Below are positions 26,128-34,460 of a DNA stretch of 64,000 bases, piece after piece. How positions within the stretch are numbered: the first letter of the stretch is position 1; each line of letters opens with the position of its first letter. Location: the NCBI RefSeq assembly GCF_002797495.1, contig NZ_PGEZ01000001.1, positions 1,984,001 through 2,048,000 of the forward strand. Direction: 5' to 3'. The translations under genes were made by a program, and so were the position numbers. Below the pieces are notes generated by a model. That model saw only the letters and a list, made by a program, of their open reading frames with translations, was not told the origin of the DNA and did not search any database. This DNA comes from Mumia flava. Its GTDB lineage: Bacteria > Actinomycetota > Actinomycetes > Propionibacteriales > Nocardioidaceae.

Positions 26128-27192
26128 TCAGCGTACGTCGACGGCGTCGAACTGCGTCGTCGTCATCCGCACGTCGACCTCGACCTCGTCGCCGACCGCG
26201 GGAACCGGCACCCCCGACGGGACCAGGATCATGCTCGCCTGCATGTGCGGCGGCTCGACGAACCACCGCTGCTTGTCACCGACCGTGAACGGCGAGAGTG
26301 CGAACCCGGCGGCGCCCAGACCGCCCTTCGCGACCGAGGTGGCACGCTGGCGCAGCGTCGAGGCAGAGGTCGGCGCCTCCAGGCCGATCCCGTGGGCGGT
26401 GCCGCCGGAGACGACGAGCAGCGTCCCGTGGGCCGGCACCGGACGCTGGCGGTATCCGACCCGCTCACCGCGCTCGACCTGGTGGGAGTCGAGCACCTGG
26501 CCGGTCACCCGGAACGCCCCGCGGTCGCCGAGCCACAGCGCGGTCCCGACCCGCGGCCGGACCGACAGCTGGGGCCGACGCTCCGCGAGAGCGGCGAGCT
26601 CCGCGGTCCGCAGGTGGGACACGCTCAGCACCGGAGCACCCGTGGCCAGCCCGCGCAGCCGCGACGTCTCGAACACGCCGGCCCAGCGGTCGGCCTCCGC
26701 GAGGTTGTCCCCCGTCATCGGCAGGTGGAGGGAGAACCCCTCGAGCCTCAGGTCCCCGAGGTCCTCGGCGACCGCGGCCAGCGCGTGCCGGTCGACGCCG
26801 TGGCGGGCCATCGACGTCTCGCCCTCGATCAGCACGCGGGTCCCCGGCGGTGCGACCTCGCGCAGCGCCGCGACGTCCTCGACGCGGCTCACCGTGTGCA
26901 CCACGCGCGGGTCGTACATCCGCTCCGGCCGTACGGAGGCCGCGGCGAACGGACGCCACGGCGTCATCACGACCACGTCACCACCGAACAAGGGCAGCAC
27001 GTCGACCAGCTCGGTGTACGTCCCGACGGCGACCGTGCCGGCGCCGAGCTCGCCCGCGCGCCGCGCCAGCGCGCGGTTCCCGAACCCGTACCCGTTGCCC
27101 TTGATCACCGGGACGATCCCGGGCATCGCACCGGCCACCGCGTGCAGGTGCGCACTCCACCGCTCGCCGTCGACGTGCAGGGTCAGCGTCAT
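26128..27192 (-). CDS. Alanine racemase-like PLP protein
   Basis: A 354-residue fold-type III PLP protein. The PLP-binding lysine is seen in P-V-I-K-G-N-G-Y-G-F-G (about 28-38). A TIM-barrel part with EGETSMARHGVD and the C-terminal beta domain (RPRVGTALWLG, GERVGYRQ) follow. It is divergent from housekeeping Alr. It lies 37 bp downstream of femX on the same strand, suggesting a cell-wall amino acid role, but the substrate is not certain. The ATG at 27192 has GGAAGGTCCGAG just upstream. Confidence 0.75.
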   Translation of the reverse strand: MTLTLHVDGERWSAHLHAVAGAMPGIVPVIKGNGYGFGNRALARRAGELGAGTVAVGTYTELVDVLPLFGGDVVVMTPWRPFAAASVRPERMYDPRVVHTVSRVEDVAALREVAPPGTRVLIEGETSMARHGVDRHALAAVAEDLGDLRLEGFSLHLPMTGDNLAEADRWAGVFETSRLRGLATGAPVLSVSHLRTAELAALAERRPQLSVRPRVGTALWLGDRGAFRVTGQVLDSHQVERGERVGYRQRPVPAHGTLLVVSGGTAHGIGLEAPTSASTLRQRATSVAKGGLGAAGFALSPFTVGDKQRWFVEPPHMQASMILVPSGVPVPAVGDEVEVDVRMTTTQFDAVDVR

Positions 27193-27229
27193 CTCGGACC
27201 TTCCGTGTCGTGTCTGTTCGGTGGAGGGG

Positions 27230-28372
27230 TCAGCGCCTCTTCATGTACTGCTGGAAGGCGAGGTAGAGCAACCGGTTCACCGGGAGATCCCACTCGCCGG
27301 CGTACTCGACGGCCTCGCCACCGGTGCCGGCCTTGAACTGGATCAGCCCGACGTGCGGGTCGTCGGCGTCGAGGGTGTCGGTGATCCCGCGCAGGTCGTA
27401 GACGCTGCACCCGGCGGCGACCGCGTCGCGGATCATCCGCCACTGCACGGCGTTGGAGCCGCGGACCTCGCGCTTGTGGGTGGTGGAGGCGCCGTAGGAG
27501 TACCACGCGTGCCGACCCACCCGTACGAGCGTGGTCGCGGCGACCAGGTCGCCCTCGTGGTGCGCGAGGTAGAGGCGCATCCGGTCGGGGTCCTCGCCGT
27601 TGAGGGCGGTCCACATGGTCTCGAAGTACGAGCGGGGGCGTGGCGTGAAGTGGTCCCGCTCGGCGGTCTCGACGTAGATCCGGTGGAAGTCCGCGAGGTC
27701 GTCGCCGCCGCCGGTCGTGACGACGACGCCCGACTTGTCGGCCTTCTTGATGTTGCGTCGCCACAGCTGGTTCATCCCCCGCAGCACCTGCTCCTCGGCG
27801 AGAGGCGTGCCGTCCGGGGCCACCAGCGGGAGGTGGAAGTTGTACGCCGGCTGGCCTGCGGTGAACCCGCCCTCGCCGACCTGCTTGTGCCATCCCGCCG
27901 CCGCGAGCTGGTCGGTGACCGCGACCGCCGCGGGGTCGCTGAACGCTGCGGGGGCGTCGGCGAGCCGGTGCAGGGCCGGGTCGGCGACCGCCTTCTTCAC
28001 CGTCGTCGCGTCCCAGCGGTGCAGCACGACCGGCGGACCCATCCGGACTCCGAACGCCCCCCGGCCCGCGAGGTGCGTGACCATCGGGTCGAGCCAGCGC
28101 CGCACCCCGCCGGGTCCCGCCGCTGCGCTCGTCCAGTCGATCACCGGACCCTCGGGCAGGTACGCCAGCGCCTTCTTCAGCCGGGGCAGCCGGCGGTAGA
28201 GGACCAGGCCAACCCCGGCCAGCTCGCCGTCGTCGAACCAGCCGATCGACTCGGCGTCCCACTCCGGCTTCACGGCTGCCCAGGCGGGCGTCTGGAGGAA
28301 GCTGGCGGACTCCAGGGAGGAGAGGTACGCGAGGTGGTCGGCGGCACTGATCGTACGGACGGTGACAGGCAC
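27230..28372 (-). CDS. femX: FemX-like lipid II:glycine glycyltransferase
   Basis: A 380-residue FemA/FemB/FemX-family protein made of two GNAT-like halves (Q-T-P-A-W near 27-31 in the first, YSYGASTTHKREVRGSNAVQW in the second). In Streptomyces the FemX in this same origin-proximal block adds the first glycine of the interpeptide bridge to LL-diaminopimelate in lipid II using glycyl-tRNA. The same role is inferred here. The GTG at 28372 is 6 nt after TAGCCT on the minus strand, so the transcript is probably leaderless and continues into the racemase-like gene. Confidence 0.85.
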   Translation of the reverse strand: MPVTVRTISAADHLAYLSSLESASFLQTPAWAAVKPEWDAESIGWFDDGELAGVGLVLYRRLPRLKKALAYLPEGPVIDWTSAAAGPGGVRRWLDPMVTHLAGRGAFGVRMGPPVVLHRWDATTVKKAVADPALHRLADAPAAFSDPAAVAVTDQLAAAGWHKQVGEGGFTAGQPAYNFHLPLVAPDGTPLAEEQVLRGMNQLWRRNIKKADKSGVVVTTGGGDDLADFHRIYVETAERDHFTPRPRSYFETMWTALNGEDPDRMRLYLAHHEGDLVAATTLVRVGRHAWYSYGASTTHKREVRGSNAVQWRMIRDAVAAGCSVYDLRGITDTLDADDPHVGLIQFKAGTGGEAVEYAGEWDLPVNRLLYLAFQQYMKRR

Positions 28373-28378
28373 CCCCCG

Positions 28379-28384
28379 AGGCTA
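28379..28384 (-). promoter_or_regulatory. -10 element of femX (leaderless)
   Basis: TAGCCT on the minus strand, 6 nt before the GTG at 28372. Confidence 0.6.
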
Positions 28385-28395
28385 CCGGGGTCGCG

Positions 28396-28887
28396 TCAGC
28401 GCGTGGGCAGCAGCGGGGAGCGGGCGGGAACGACCGGCGTGACGAGCAGCGTCATGCCGGCCTCCACCGGCGTCCGGTCGCTCTTGCGGTGGTTGCAGCG
28501 CAGGCACGCGGCGACGGAGTTCTCCCAGGTCAGCAGGCCCCCGCGCGAGCGGGGCAGGATGTGGTCGACGGTCTCGGCGGGACCTCCGCAGTAGCCGCAG
28601 CGCTGGTCGCGCGCCTTCACGGCGGCCTTCGTGCAGATCGGCCGACGCCGGTGCATCCAGCGCATCACGACGTAGCGCAGGAGGCGCAGCACCTTCGGAA
28701 CCGGGAACGGGCCGAAGGTGGCGTCGGCGTGCGCCTCCTCGACGACCGCGACCTCGCGGACGAGCATCCGGATGGCGTGCCGCAGCGAGACCCGCTGGAG
28801 CGGCTCGTAGGAGGCGTTGAGGACCAGGACGGTGCGCGCGCGCAGAGTCGGCTGTGCCGGCATCACGGGCTCGGCCATCACGGTCAT
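28396..28887 (-). CDS. HNH endonuclease family protein
   Basis: A 163-residue protein. The N-terminal part (VLVLNASYEPLQRVSLRHAIRML) is the conserved beginning of a common actinobacterial HNH family. The nuclease core has zinc Cys pairs C-G-Y-C and C-L-R-C with the HNH residues in VDHILPRSRGGLLTWENSV. Such lone HNH proteins may act in DNA repair or restriction; the role of this family is not established. The start could be ATG 28887 or 28878. The gene is divergent from the ATP-grasp operon. Confidence 0.85.
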   Translation of the reverse strand: MTVMAEPVMPAQPTLRARTVLVLNASYEPLQRVSLRHAIRMLVREVAVVEEAHADATFGPFPVPKVLRLLRYVVMRWMHRRRPICTKAAVKARDQRCGYCGGPAETVDHILPRSRGGLLTWENSVAACLRCNHRKSDRTPVEAGMTLLVTPVVPARSPLLPTR

Positions 28888-29018
28888 CGGCGCACCGCCT
28901 CTCGTCTGTGCGCCCAGCGTAGCCGTTCGTCGTGCGGGTGCCCTGTGATTTCGGCCGTGGCCGCCGGTGGCCGCCTCCGCCGAGCCACGCTCGAAACGCG
29001 CGCGTCACACGTTCGTCC

Positions 29019-29024
29019 TACGGT
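29019..29024 (+). promoter_or_regulatory. -10 element of the ATP-grasp operon (leaderless)
   Basis: TACGGT followed by 6 nt and the ATG at 29031; no ribosome binding site. Confidence 0.6.
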
Positions 29025-29030
29025 GCGTTC

Positions 29031-30617
29031 ATGACGAGGTTCGCCGACGCCGCCGAGGTCCTGAAGGCGTACGAGAGCGCCTCGGCCCGACCGACGTACG
29101 ACGAGATGGTGGTCGGGGGGCGGGTCCGCCCGAACTACGCGGCCGTCGCCGGGGCGTACATCGAGATGGGCCCCGACGAGCTGCGGACCCGCGGTGACGC
29201 GCTGGCCTCGTCGTACCTCGACCAGGGTGTGACGTTCGGTGTCGCCGGCGAGGAGCGGCCGTTCCCGCTGGACATCGTGCCGCGGCTGATCGACTCGACG
29301 ACGTGGTCGCGCGTCGACCTCGGTGTGCAGCAGCGGGTGCACGCCCTCGAACGGTTCCTCGACGACGTGTACGGAGCCGGCGAGGTCTTCGACGAGGGCG
29401 TCGTCCCGCGGTCGGTGGTGATGACGTCTCCGCACCTGCACCGCGTGGTCGCCGGGATCACGTCACCGAACGGCGTACGGATCCACGTCGCGGGCATCGA
29501 CCTGATCCGCGACGCCGACGGGGCGTTCCGTGTGCTCGAGGACAACGTCCGGGTGCCGTCCGGCGTCTCGTACGTGATGACGAACCGCCGGGCCATGTCG
29601 GCGGTGCTCCCCGAGCTGTTCGCCGACCACCGGATCCGGCCGGTCTCGATGTACTCCGGGAAGCTGCTGGCCGCGCTGCGGGCCTCCGCACCGGCAGGCG
29701 TCGCCGACCCGACCGTGGTCGTCCTGACCCCCGGCGTGTTCAACAGCGCGTACTTCGAGCACGCGCTGCTCGCGCGCACGATGGGGATCGAGCTGGTCGA
29801 GGGGCGCGACCTCGTGTGCCGCGGCGGTCGGGTGATGATGCGGACGACCGCCGGCCTGGAGCCGGTGCACGTGATCTACCGGCGCCTCGACGACGAGTTC
29901 CTCGACCCGGTCCAGTTCCGCAGCGACTCCGTCCTCGGCGTCCCGGGCCTGATCAACGCGGCGCGGGCCGGCAACGTCACGATCGCGAACGCCGTGGGCA
30001 ACGGCGTCGCCGACGACAAGCTGCTCTACACCTACGTCCCCGACCTGATCCGCTTCTACCTGCGCGAGGAGCCGATCCTCGACAACGTCGACACCTGGCG
30101 GCTCGGTGACGCCGACGCCCGCGAGGAGGTCCTCGACCGGCTCGACGAGCTCGTCGTCAAGCCGGTCGACGGGTCCGGCGGCAAGGGGATCGTGATCGGG
30201 CCGTCGGCGTCGCGCGCCGAGCTCGACGAGCTGCGGACGAAGGTGCTCGCGGACCCGCGTGCCTGGATCGCGCAGCCGGTGGTGTCGCTGTCGACCGTGC
30301 CGACGCTGGTCGAGTCCGGGCTCGCGCCGCGGCACGTCGACCTGCGGCCGTTCGCGGTGAACTCCGGCGACGAGGTGTGGGTGCTGCCCGGCGGTCTGAC
30401 GCGCGTCGCCCTGCCGGAGGGCGAGCTGATCGTGAACTCCTCGCGCGGGGGCGGCTCGAAGGACACCTGGGTGGTCGCCGACGCCGGCGACGAGTCGGAG
30501 GACTCCGGGCTGGCCCCGACGTACGCCGACCCGGACGGCGCTCCGCGCGACTCGGGACCGGCGATGGGGGACGGCTCCGCCCAGGAGCAGCAGCAACAGC
30601 AGCAGCAGGAACAGTGA
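29031..30617 (+). CDS. Circularly permuted type 2 ATP-grasp protein
   Basis: A 528-residue homologue of mycobacterial Rv2411c. The N-terminal DUF404-like part (RPTYDEMVVGGRVRPNYAAV) leads into the permuted ATP-grasp fold with ATP-binding residues in FRVLEDNVRVPSGVSYV and the glycine loop G381-S-G-G-K-G. These enzymes are predicted ligases that form amide bonds, always next to alpha-E and transglutaminase-like genes, as here. The last 11 residues are almost all glutamine, encoded by a CAG/CAA run (30585-30614) prone to slippage. The ATG at 29031 is leaderless (TACGGT, 6 nt). Confidence 0.88.
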   Translation: MTRFADAAEVLKAYESASARPTYDEMVVGGRVRPNYAAVAGAYIEMGPDELRTRGDALASSYLDQGVTFGVAGEERPFPLDIVPRLIDSTTWSRVDLGVQQRVHALERFLDDVYGAGEVFDEGVVPRSVVMTSPHLHRVVAGITSPNGVRIHVAGIDLIRDADGAFRVLEDNVRVPSGVSYVMTNRRAMSAVLPELFADHRIRPVSMYSGKLLAALRASAPAGVADPTVVVLTPGVFNSAYFEHALLARTMGIELVEGRDLVCRGGRVMMRTTAGLEPVHVIYRRLDDEFLDPVQFRSDSVLGVPGLINAARAGNVTIANAVGNGVADDKLLYTYVPDLIRFYLREEPILDNVDTWRLGDADAREEVLDRLDELVVKPVDGSGGKGIVIGPSASRAELDELRTKVLADPRAWIAQPVVSLSTVPTLVESGLAPRHVDLRPFAVNSGDEVWVLPGGLTRVALPEGELIVNSSRGGGSKDTWVVADAGDESEDSGLAPTYADPDGAPRDSGPAMGDGSAQEQQQQQQQEQ

Positions 30618-30647
30618 GGTGAGCCGAGTGCGTCACGTCGATCAACC

Positions 30648-30687
30648 CGCTGGTCGAGGCGCGAGCGGAGCGAGTGATCGAGACCCC
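30648..30687. repeat. Intergenic repeat element within the ATP-grasp operon
   Basis: One full copy of the dispersed element, CGCTGGTCGAGGCGCGAGCG then GAGCGAGTGATCGAGACCCC. It fills most of the 81-bp gap between the ATP-grasp and alpha-E genes, so it is probably transcribed within the operon mRNA. Confidence 0.85.
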
Positions 30688-30698
30688 CGGGTGAGCCG

Positions 30699-31628
30699 AT
30701 GCTGAGCCGGATCGCCGAGTCGTTGTTCTGGATCGGCCGCTACGTCGAGCGCGCCGACGACACCGCGCGGATCCTCGACGTCCAGATGCAGCTGCTGGTC
30801 GAGGACCCCGGCATCGACGAGGGCGAGGCGTGCCTGCGTCTGCTCAGCGTGATGGGTGTCGATGCGGACGGCCGTCAGCCCACCCGCGCGCTGCTCCTCG
30901 ACGTGCTCGGCACCGACCCGACGTCGGAGACCGCGCTGGTCGCGTCGATCGCGGCGGCGCGCGAGTCGGCCCGCCGGGCACGCGAGACCCTGTCGACGGA
31001 GATGTGGGAGGCGATCAACACGACCTGGCGGGCGATCCCGTCCGGCCGGACCTCGACGATGCGGCCGCCGCAGCTGTTCGCCTGGGCGAAGGAGCGCGCC
31101 GCGGTGATCGCCGGGATCGCCGACTCCACGATGAGCCGCGACGACGGCTGGCACTTCCTGGTGCTCGGCCGCAGCATCGAGCGGGTCGACATGACCGCTC
31201 GGCTGCTCTCCACGGCGGCGCTCTCGCACGGGCCGAAGGTCGCCTGGCCGACCACGCTGCGGGCCTGCGGCGCGTACGAGGCGTTCGTCCGGACGTACCG
31301 CGGGATGGAGGCGGACCGGGAGGCGGCGGAGTTCCTGCTGCTCGACCGGCTGTTCCCCCGCTCGGTCGTGGGCGCCCTCAACCGCGCCGAGGAGAGCCTC
31401 CAGAACCTCGAGTCCAGCGGCCGGCGCTCGGGGTTCAGCACCGAGGCGATCCGGCTGCTCGGCCGTGCCCGGACCGAGCTGGAGTACCGTCCGCTCGGCG
31501 ACGTGATGTTCGACCTGCCGACGGAGATGGAGCGGCTCCAGCGCACCTGCTCGGTCGCGACCGACGCGATCAGCCAGCGCTACTTCGCGACCGTCGGGTC
31601 GGTGTCGTGGATGGGAGGCCTGGCGTGA
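30699..31628 (+). CDS. Alpha-E domain protein
   Basis: A 309-residue all-helical alpha-E (DUF403) protein, homologue of mycobacterial Rv2410c. It begins with the family signature MLSRIAESLFWIGRYVERAD, repeated in weaker form in DGWHFLVLGRSIERVDMTARLL (a helix pair of the same type). The function is unknown; the family is found only with ATP-grasp and transglutaminase partners. The GTGA overlap at its end couples translation to the transglutaminase gene. No good ribosome binding site is visible before the ATG. Confidence 0.88.
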   Translation: MLSRIAESLFWIGRYVERADDTARILDVQMQLLVEDPGIDEGEACLRLLSVMGVDADGRQPTRALLLDVLGTDPTSETALVASIAAARESARRARETLSTEMWEAINTTWRAIPSGRTSTMRPPQLFAWAKERAAVIAGIADSTMSRDDGWHFLVLGRSIERVDMTARLLSTAALSHGPKVAWPTTLRACGAYEAFVRTYRGMEADREAAEFLLLDRLFPRSVVGALNRAEESLQNLESSGRRSGFSTEAIRLLGRARTELEYRPLGDVMFDLPTEMERLQRTCSVATDAISQRYFATVGSVSWMGGLA

Positions 31629-32467
31629 GCCTGCAGATGCGCGTGACCCACCGGACCGAGTACACCTACGACGAAGCGGTCGCCTCCTACAACGAGGCGC
31701 GGATGACGCCCGCCCGGACGCTGGAGCAGTACGTCCTGCACAGCCGGATCGAGGTCTCGCCGTCGCCCTGGTCGATGACCTACACCGACTACTGGGGGAC
31801 CCAGGTCACGGCGTTCGAGGTGCAGGACCCGCACGACGAGCTGGTGGTGACGGCGACGTCCACCGTCGAGGTGGGCCGACCGGCCGCAGCAGGGGATCCG
31901 GTCTCGTGGAGCCGGCTGCGCGACCCCGAGCTGGTCGACAACTTCTGCGAGTACCTCGCGCCGAGCCGCTGGGTGGACCCGCCGGACGATCTCGCCGAGC
32001 GGCTGCGGTCGATGACGGAGGCCGCACCGACCCCCGGCACGTACGCCCGGGACGTCTGCGACCTGGTGCACGGCGAGGTGGCGTACGTCGCGGGCTCGAC
32101 CCAGGTGACCGGGACGGCGGGCGACGCCTGGGCGGCGCGGTCGGGGGTCTGCCAGGACATCAGCCACCTCGCGATCGGGGCCCTGCGGCAGGCGGGCATC
32201 CCGGCGCGCTACGTCTCGGGCTACCTGCACCCGCGGTCGGCGCCGGAGGTCGGTGACCCGGTCGCGGGCGAGTCGCACGCGTGGGTCGAGTGGTGGGACG
32301 GGGCGTGGGTCGCGTACGACCCGACGAACGACACCGCGGTCGGCGACCGGCACGTGGTCGTCGGCGCGGGGCGGGAGTACCCGGACGTCGCACCGCTGCG
32401 CGGGATCTACTCCGGCGGCGCGACGGAGTCGATGGACACCCACGTGACCATCACCCGCCTGCGCTGA
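31625..32467 (+). CDS. Transglutaminase-like cysteine protease/ligase
   Basis: A 280-residue homologue of mycobacterial Rv2409c. The N-terminal beta domain (MRVTHRTEYTYDEAVASYNEARMTP is the usual opening, cited in part) is followed by a transglutaminase core with an intact triad: C176 in G-V-C-Q-D, H218 in E-S-H-A-W-V-E and D232 in Y-D-P-T. It could cut or transfer peptides made by the ATP-grasp partner. The GTG at 31625 overlaps the alpha-E stop. Confidence 0.88.
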   Translation: MSLQMRVTHRTEYTYDEAVASYNEARMTPARTLEQYVLHSRIEVSPSPWSMTYTDYWGTQVTAFEVQDPHDELVVTATSTVEVGRPAAAGDPVSWSRLRDPELVDNFCEYLAPSRWVDPPDDLAERLRSMTEAAPTPGTYARDVCDLVHGEVAYVAGSTQVTGTAGDAWAARSGVCQDISHLAIGALRQAGIPARYVSGYLHPRSAPEVGDPVAGESHAWVEWWDGAWVAYDPTNDTAVGDRHVVVGAGREYPDVAPLRGIYSGGATESMDTHVTITRLR

Positions 32468-32472
32468 GCGCC

Positions 32473-32508
32473 GTCTCGATCCTCGCTGCGCTCGGCCTCG
32501 ACGACCGG
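32473..32508. repeat. Intergenic repeat element (degenerate copy)
   Basis: GTCTCGATCCTCGCTGCGCT then CGGCCTCGACGACCGG, a variant of the dispersed element, lying between the transglutaminase and pirin genes; GGCGATCGAGACCCC further on (32549-32563) resembles the other end. Confidence 0.75.
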
Positions 32509-32554
32509 GCAGTGCCCCGCGCAGCGCCGTGGCCCGTTGGGCGATCGAGACCCC

Positions 32555-33538
32555 TCACCCCGGTGGTTGCCGGCGCGGGCGCAGCCGGGCGTTCGGCAGC
32601 TCGGGCGCCGGCAGCACGTCGTCACCCCACGACGACGGGAACCGGCCGTACGGGGTGCCGTCCGCGGCACCGGCGATCTGGTCCATCCACGCCGCGCGGG
32701 AGGCGACGATCTCGTCGTGGTCGCGGCCGACGAAGTTCCACCACATCACGATCTGCTCACCCAGCGGCTCGCCACCGATGAGCACGACCCGCGCCGGCTG
32801 CTCGGCGGTCGTGAGACGCAGCGTCGTACGGCCGGTCGGGCGGTACGCGAGCGCGGCGTCGTCGACCAGCGTGCCGTCCACGTCCACGGGCCCGACGTCG
32901 ACCAGCACCCCGTGCTCGAAGGCCGGATCGACCTCGAAGGTCACCGCGACCCCGGCCGGCAGGACGATCTCGGCGGCGACGGTGGGGGTGTACGTGGTGA
33001 CGGGCGAGCTCGTCCCGGCGAACGAGCCGACGAAGGTCCGGACCGTCGCCTCGGCGTACGCCACCGGCTCGGCGACGTGGTGCTCGAACGACGGCGGCCC
33101 CGTCCGTGCGGAGGCGGGCAGCGCGATCCACAGCTGCACGCCTTGGAGCATCGTTGTCTCGGGGGTGGAGAACTCCGAGTGCGCGATCCCCGCGCCGGCC
33201 GTCATCAGGTTGACCTCACCCGGCCGGATCCGCTGCGACGAACCGACGGTGTCGCGATGGTCCACCTCGCCGGAGAACAGCCACGTGACGGTCTGCAGCC
33301 CGGTGTGCGGGTGTCCGGGGACCGCCATCCCGCCGGTCTGCGCGACGTCGTCGGGTCCGTAGTGGTCGACGAAGCACCACGCGCCGATCAGGGAGCGGGC
33401 CCGCTGCGGGAGCGTCCGCCGGACCGTCATCGCGCGCGGACCGCCGAGCGGGACCAGCCTCGGCTCGAGCAGCTCGACGTCCGGCGACTGCGCGGTCCCG
33501 CAGGTGGTCTCGGCCGGGTGCAGCTCGGTGTTGCTCAC
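32555..33538 (-). CDS. Pirin family protein
   Basis: A 327-residue double-cupin pirin. The metal-site residues of the N-terminal cupin are present: H-P-H-T in GMAVPGHPHTGLQTVTW and H-S-E in AGAGIAHSEF. The C-terminal cupin is conserved in length (about 180-290). Bacterial pirins have been linked to quercetinase activity or protein regulation; the role here is unknown. The GTG at 33538 is 6 nt after GATACT on the minus strand, so the mRNA is probably leaderless. Confidence 0.9.
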   Translation of the reverse strand: MSNTELHPAETTCGTAQSPDVELLEPRLVPLGGPRAMTVRRTLPQRARSLIGAWCFVDHYGPDDVAQTGGMAVPGHPHTGLQTVTWLFSGEVDHRDTVGSSQRIRPGEVNLMTAGAGIAHSEFSTPETTMLQGVQLWIALPASARTGPPSFEHHVAEPVAYAEATVRTFVGSFAGTSSPVTTYTPTVAAEIVLPAGVAVTFEVDPAFEHGVLVDVGPVDVDGTLVDDAALAYRPTGRTTLRLTTAEQPARVVLIGGEPLGEQIVMWWNFVGRDHDEIVASRAAWMDQIAGAADGTPYGRFPSSWGDDVLPAPELPNARLRPRRQPPG

Positions 33539-33680
33539 ACCCCGAGTATCGCGCCGAACCTCGGGGTCGGCTCAGGGACGTGACGGATATCCGCTTGTCA
33601 CCGGGCACGCCTACGGTGAGGCTGTTGCGCGACAGGCGCGTCGAGCCTGGCGCCACGATCCGAGGGGACCGGACAGACCG

Positions 33681-34460
33681 ATGACCGACACGACGGCCGG
33701 GGGCCGTGCGATCGCCGCCCGCGCGATCGACCTGCGCAAGACGTACGGCCGGCACGAGTCCGAGGTGCACGCGCTCGACGGGGTGAGCCTCGACGTGTAC
33801 GAGGGGGAGTTCACCGCCGTCATGGGCCCCTCGGGCTCCGGCAAGTCGACCCTGATGCACCTGCTCGCGGCGCTCGACTCCGCGACCAGCGGCACCGTCG
33901 TGATCGGCGACACCGACCTGTCCACGCTCGGCGACAAGCAGCTGACGCGGCTGCGGCGCGACGACGTGGGGTTCGTGTTCCAGGCCTACAACCTGGTCCC
34001 GACCCTGACCGCGAAGGAGAACATCCTGCTGCCGCTGTCGATCGCGGGCCGCAAGCCGGATGCCGCCTGGTTCGACGAGGTGATCGACACGGTCGGGCTC
34101 GCCGACCGCCTCGACCACCGCCCGAACGAGATGTCCGGCGGTCAGCAGCAGCGGGTGGCGTGCGCGCGTGCCCTGGTCGGGCGTCCGCGGATCGTGTTCG
34201 CCGACGAGCCGACCGGCAACCTCGACTCGACGTCCGGTGCGGAGGTGCTCCGGTTCCTCCAGCACAGCGTGCACGAGCTGGGTCAGACGATCGTGATGGT
34301 CACCCACGACCCGGTGGCCGCGTCCTACACCGACCGGGTCGTCTTCCTCGCCGACGGCCGCGTCGTCGACGAGGTCCGTGACCCCGACGCGGAGAAGGTC
34401 CTGGAGCGGATGGCCGCGATCCAGACCCGCGTGCTCGGTGCCGGCCCCGAGGTCGCCTGA
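33681..34460 (+). CDS. ABC transporter ATP-binding protein (MacB/LolD type)
   Basis: A 259-residue ATPase with Walker A G-P-S-G-S-G-K-S-T, Q-loop (VFQAYNLVPTLTAKENI), signature M-S-G-G-Q-Q-Q-R-V-A and Walker B IVFADEPTGNLDS, the last two typical of MacB/LolD/FtsE-like exporters. A purine-rich GAGGGGACCGGACAGA precedes the ATG. The TGATG overlap joins it to the permease gene. Substrate unknown; such pairs move peptides, lipoproteins or drugs by mechanotransmission rather than through a channel. Confidence 0.93.
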   Translation: MTDTTAGGRAIAARAIDLRKTYGRHESEVHALDGVSLDVYEGEFTAVMGPSGSGKSTLMHLLAALDSATSGTVVIGDTDLSTLGDKQLTRLRRDDVGFVFQAYNLVPTLTAKENILLPLSIAGRKPDAAWFDEVIDTVGLADRLDHRPNEMSGGQQQRVACARALVGRPRIVFADEPTGNLDSTSGAEVLRFLQHSVHELGQTIVMVTHDPVAASYTDRVVFLADGRVVDEVRDPDAEKVLERMAAIQTRVLGAGPEVA

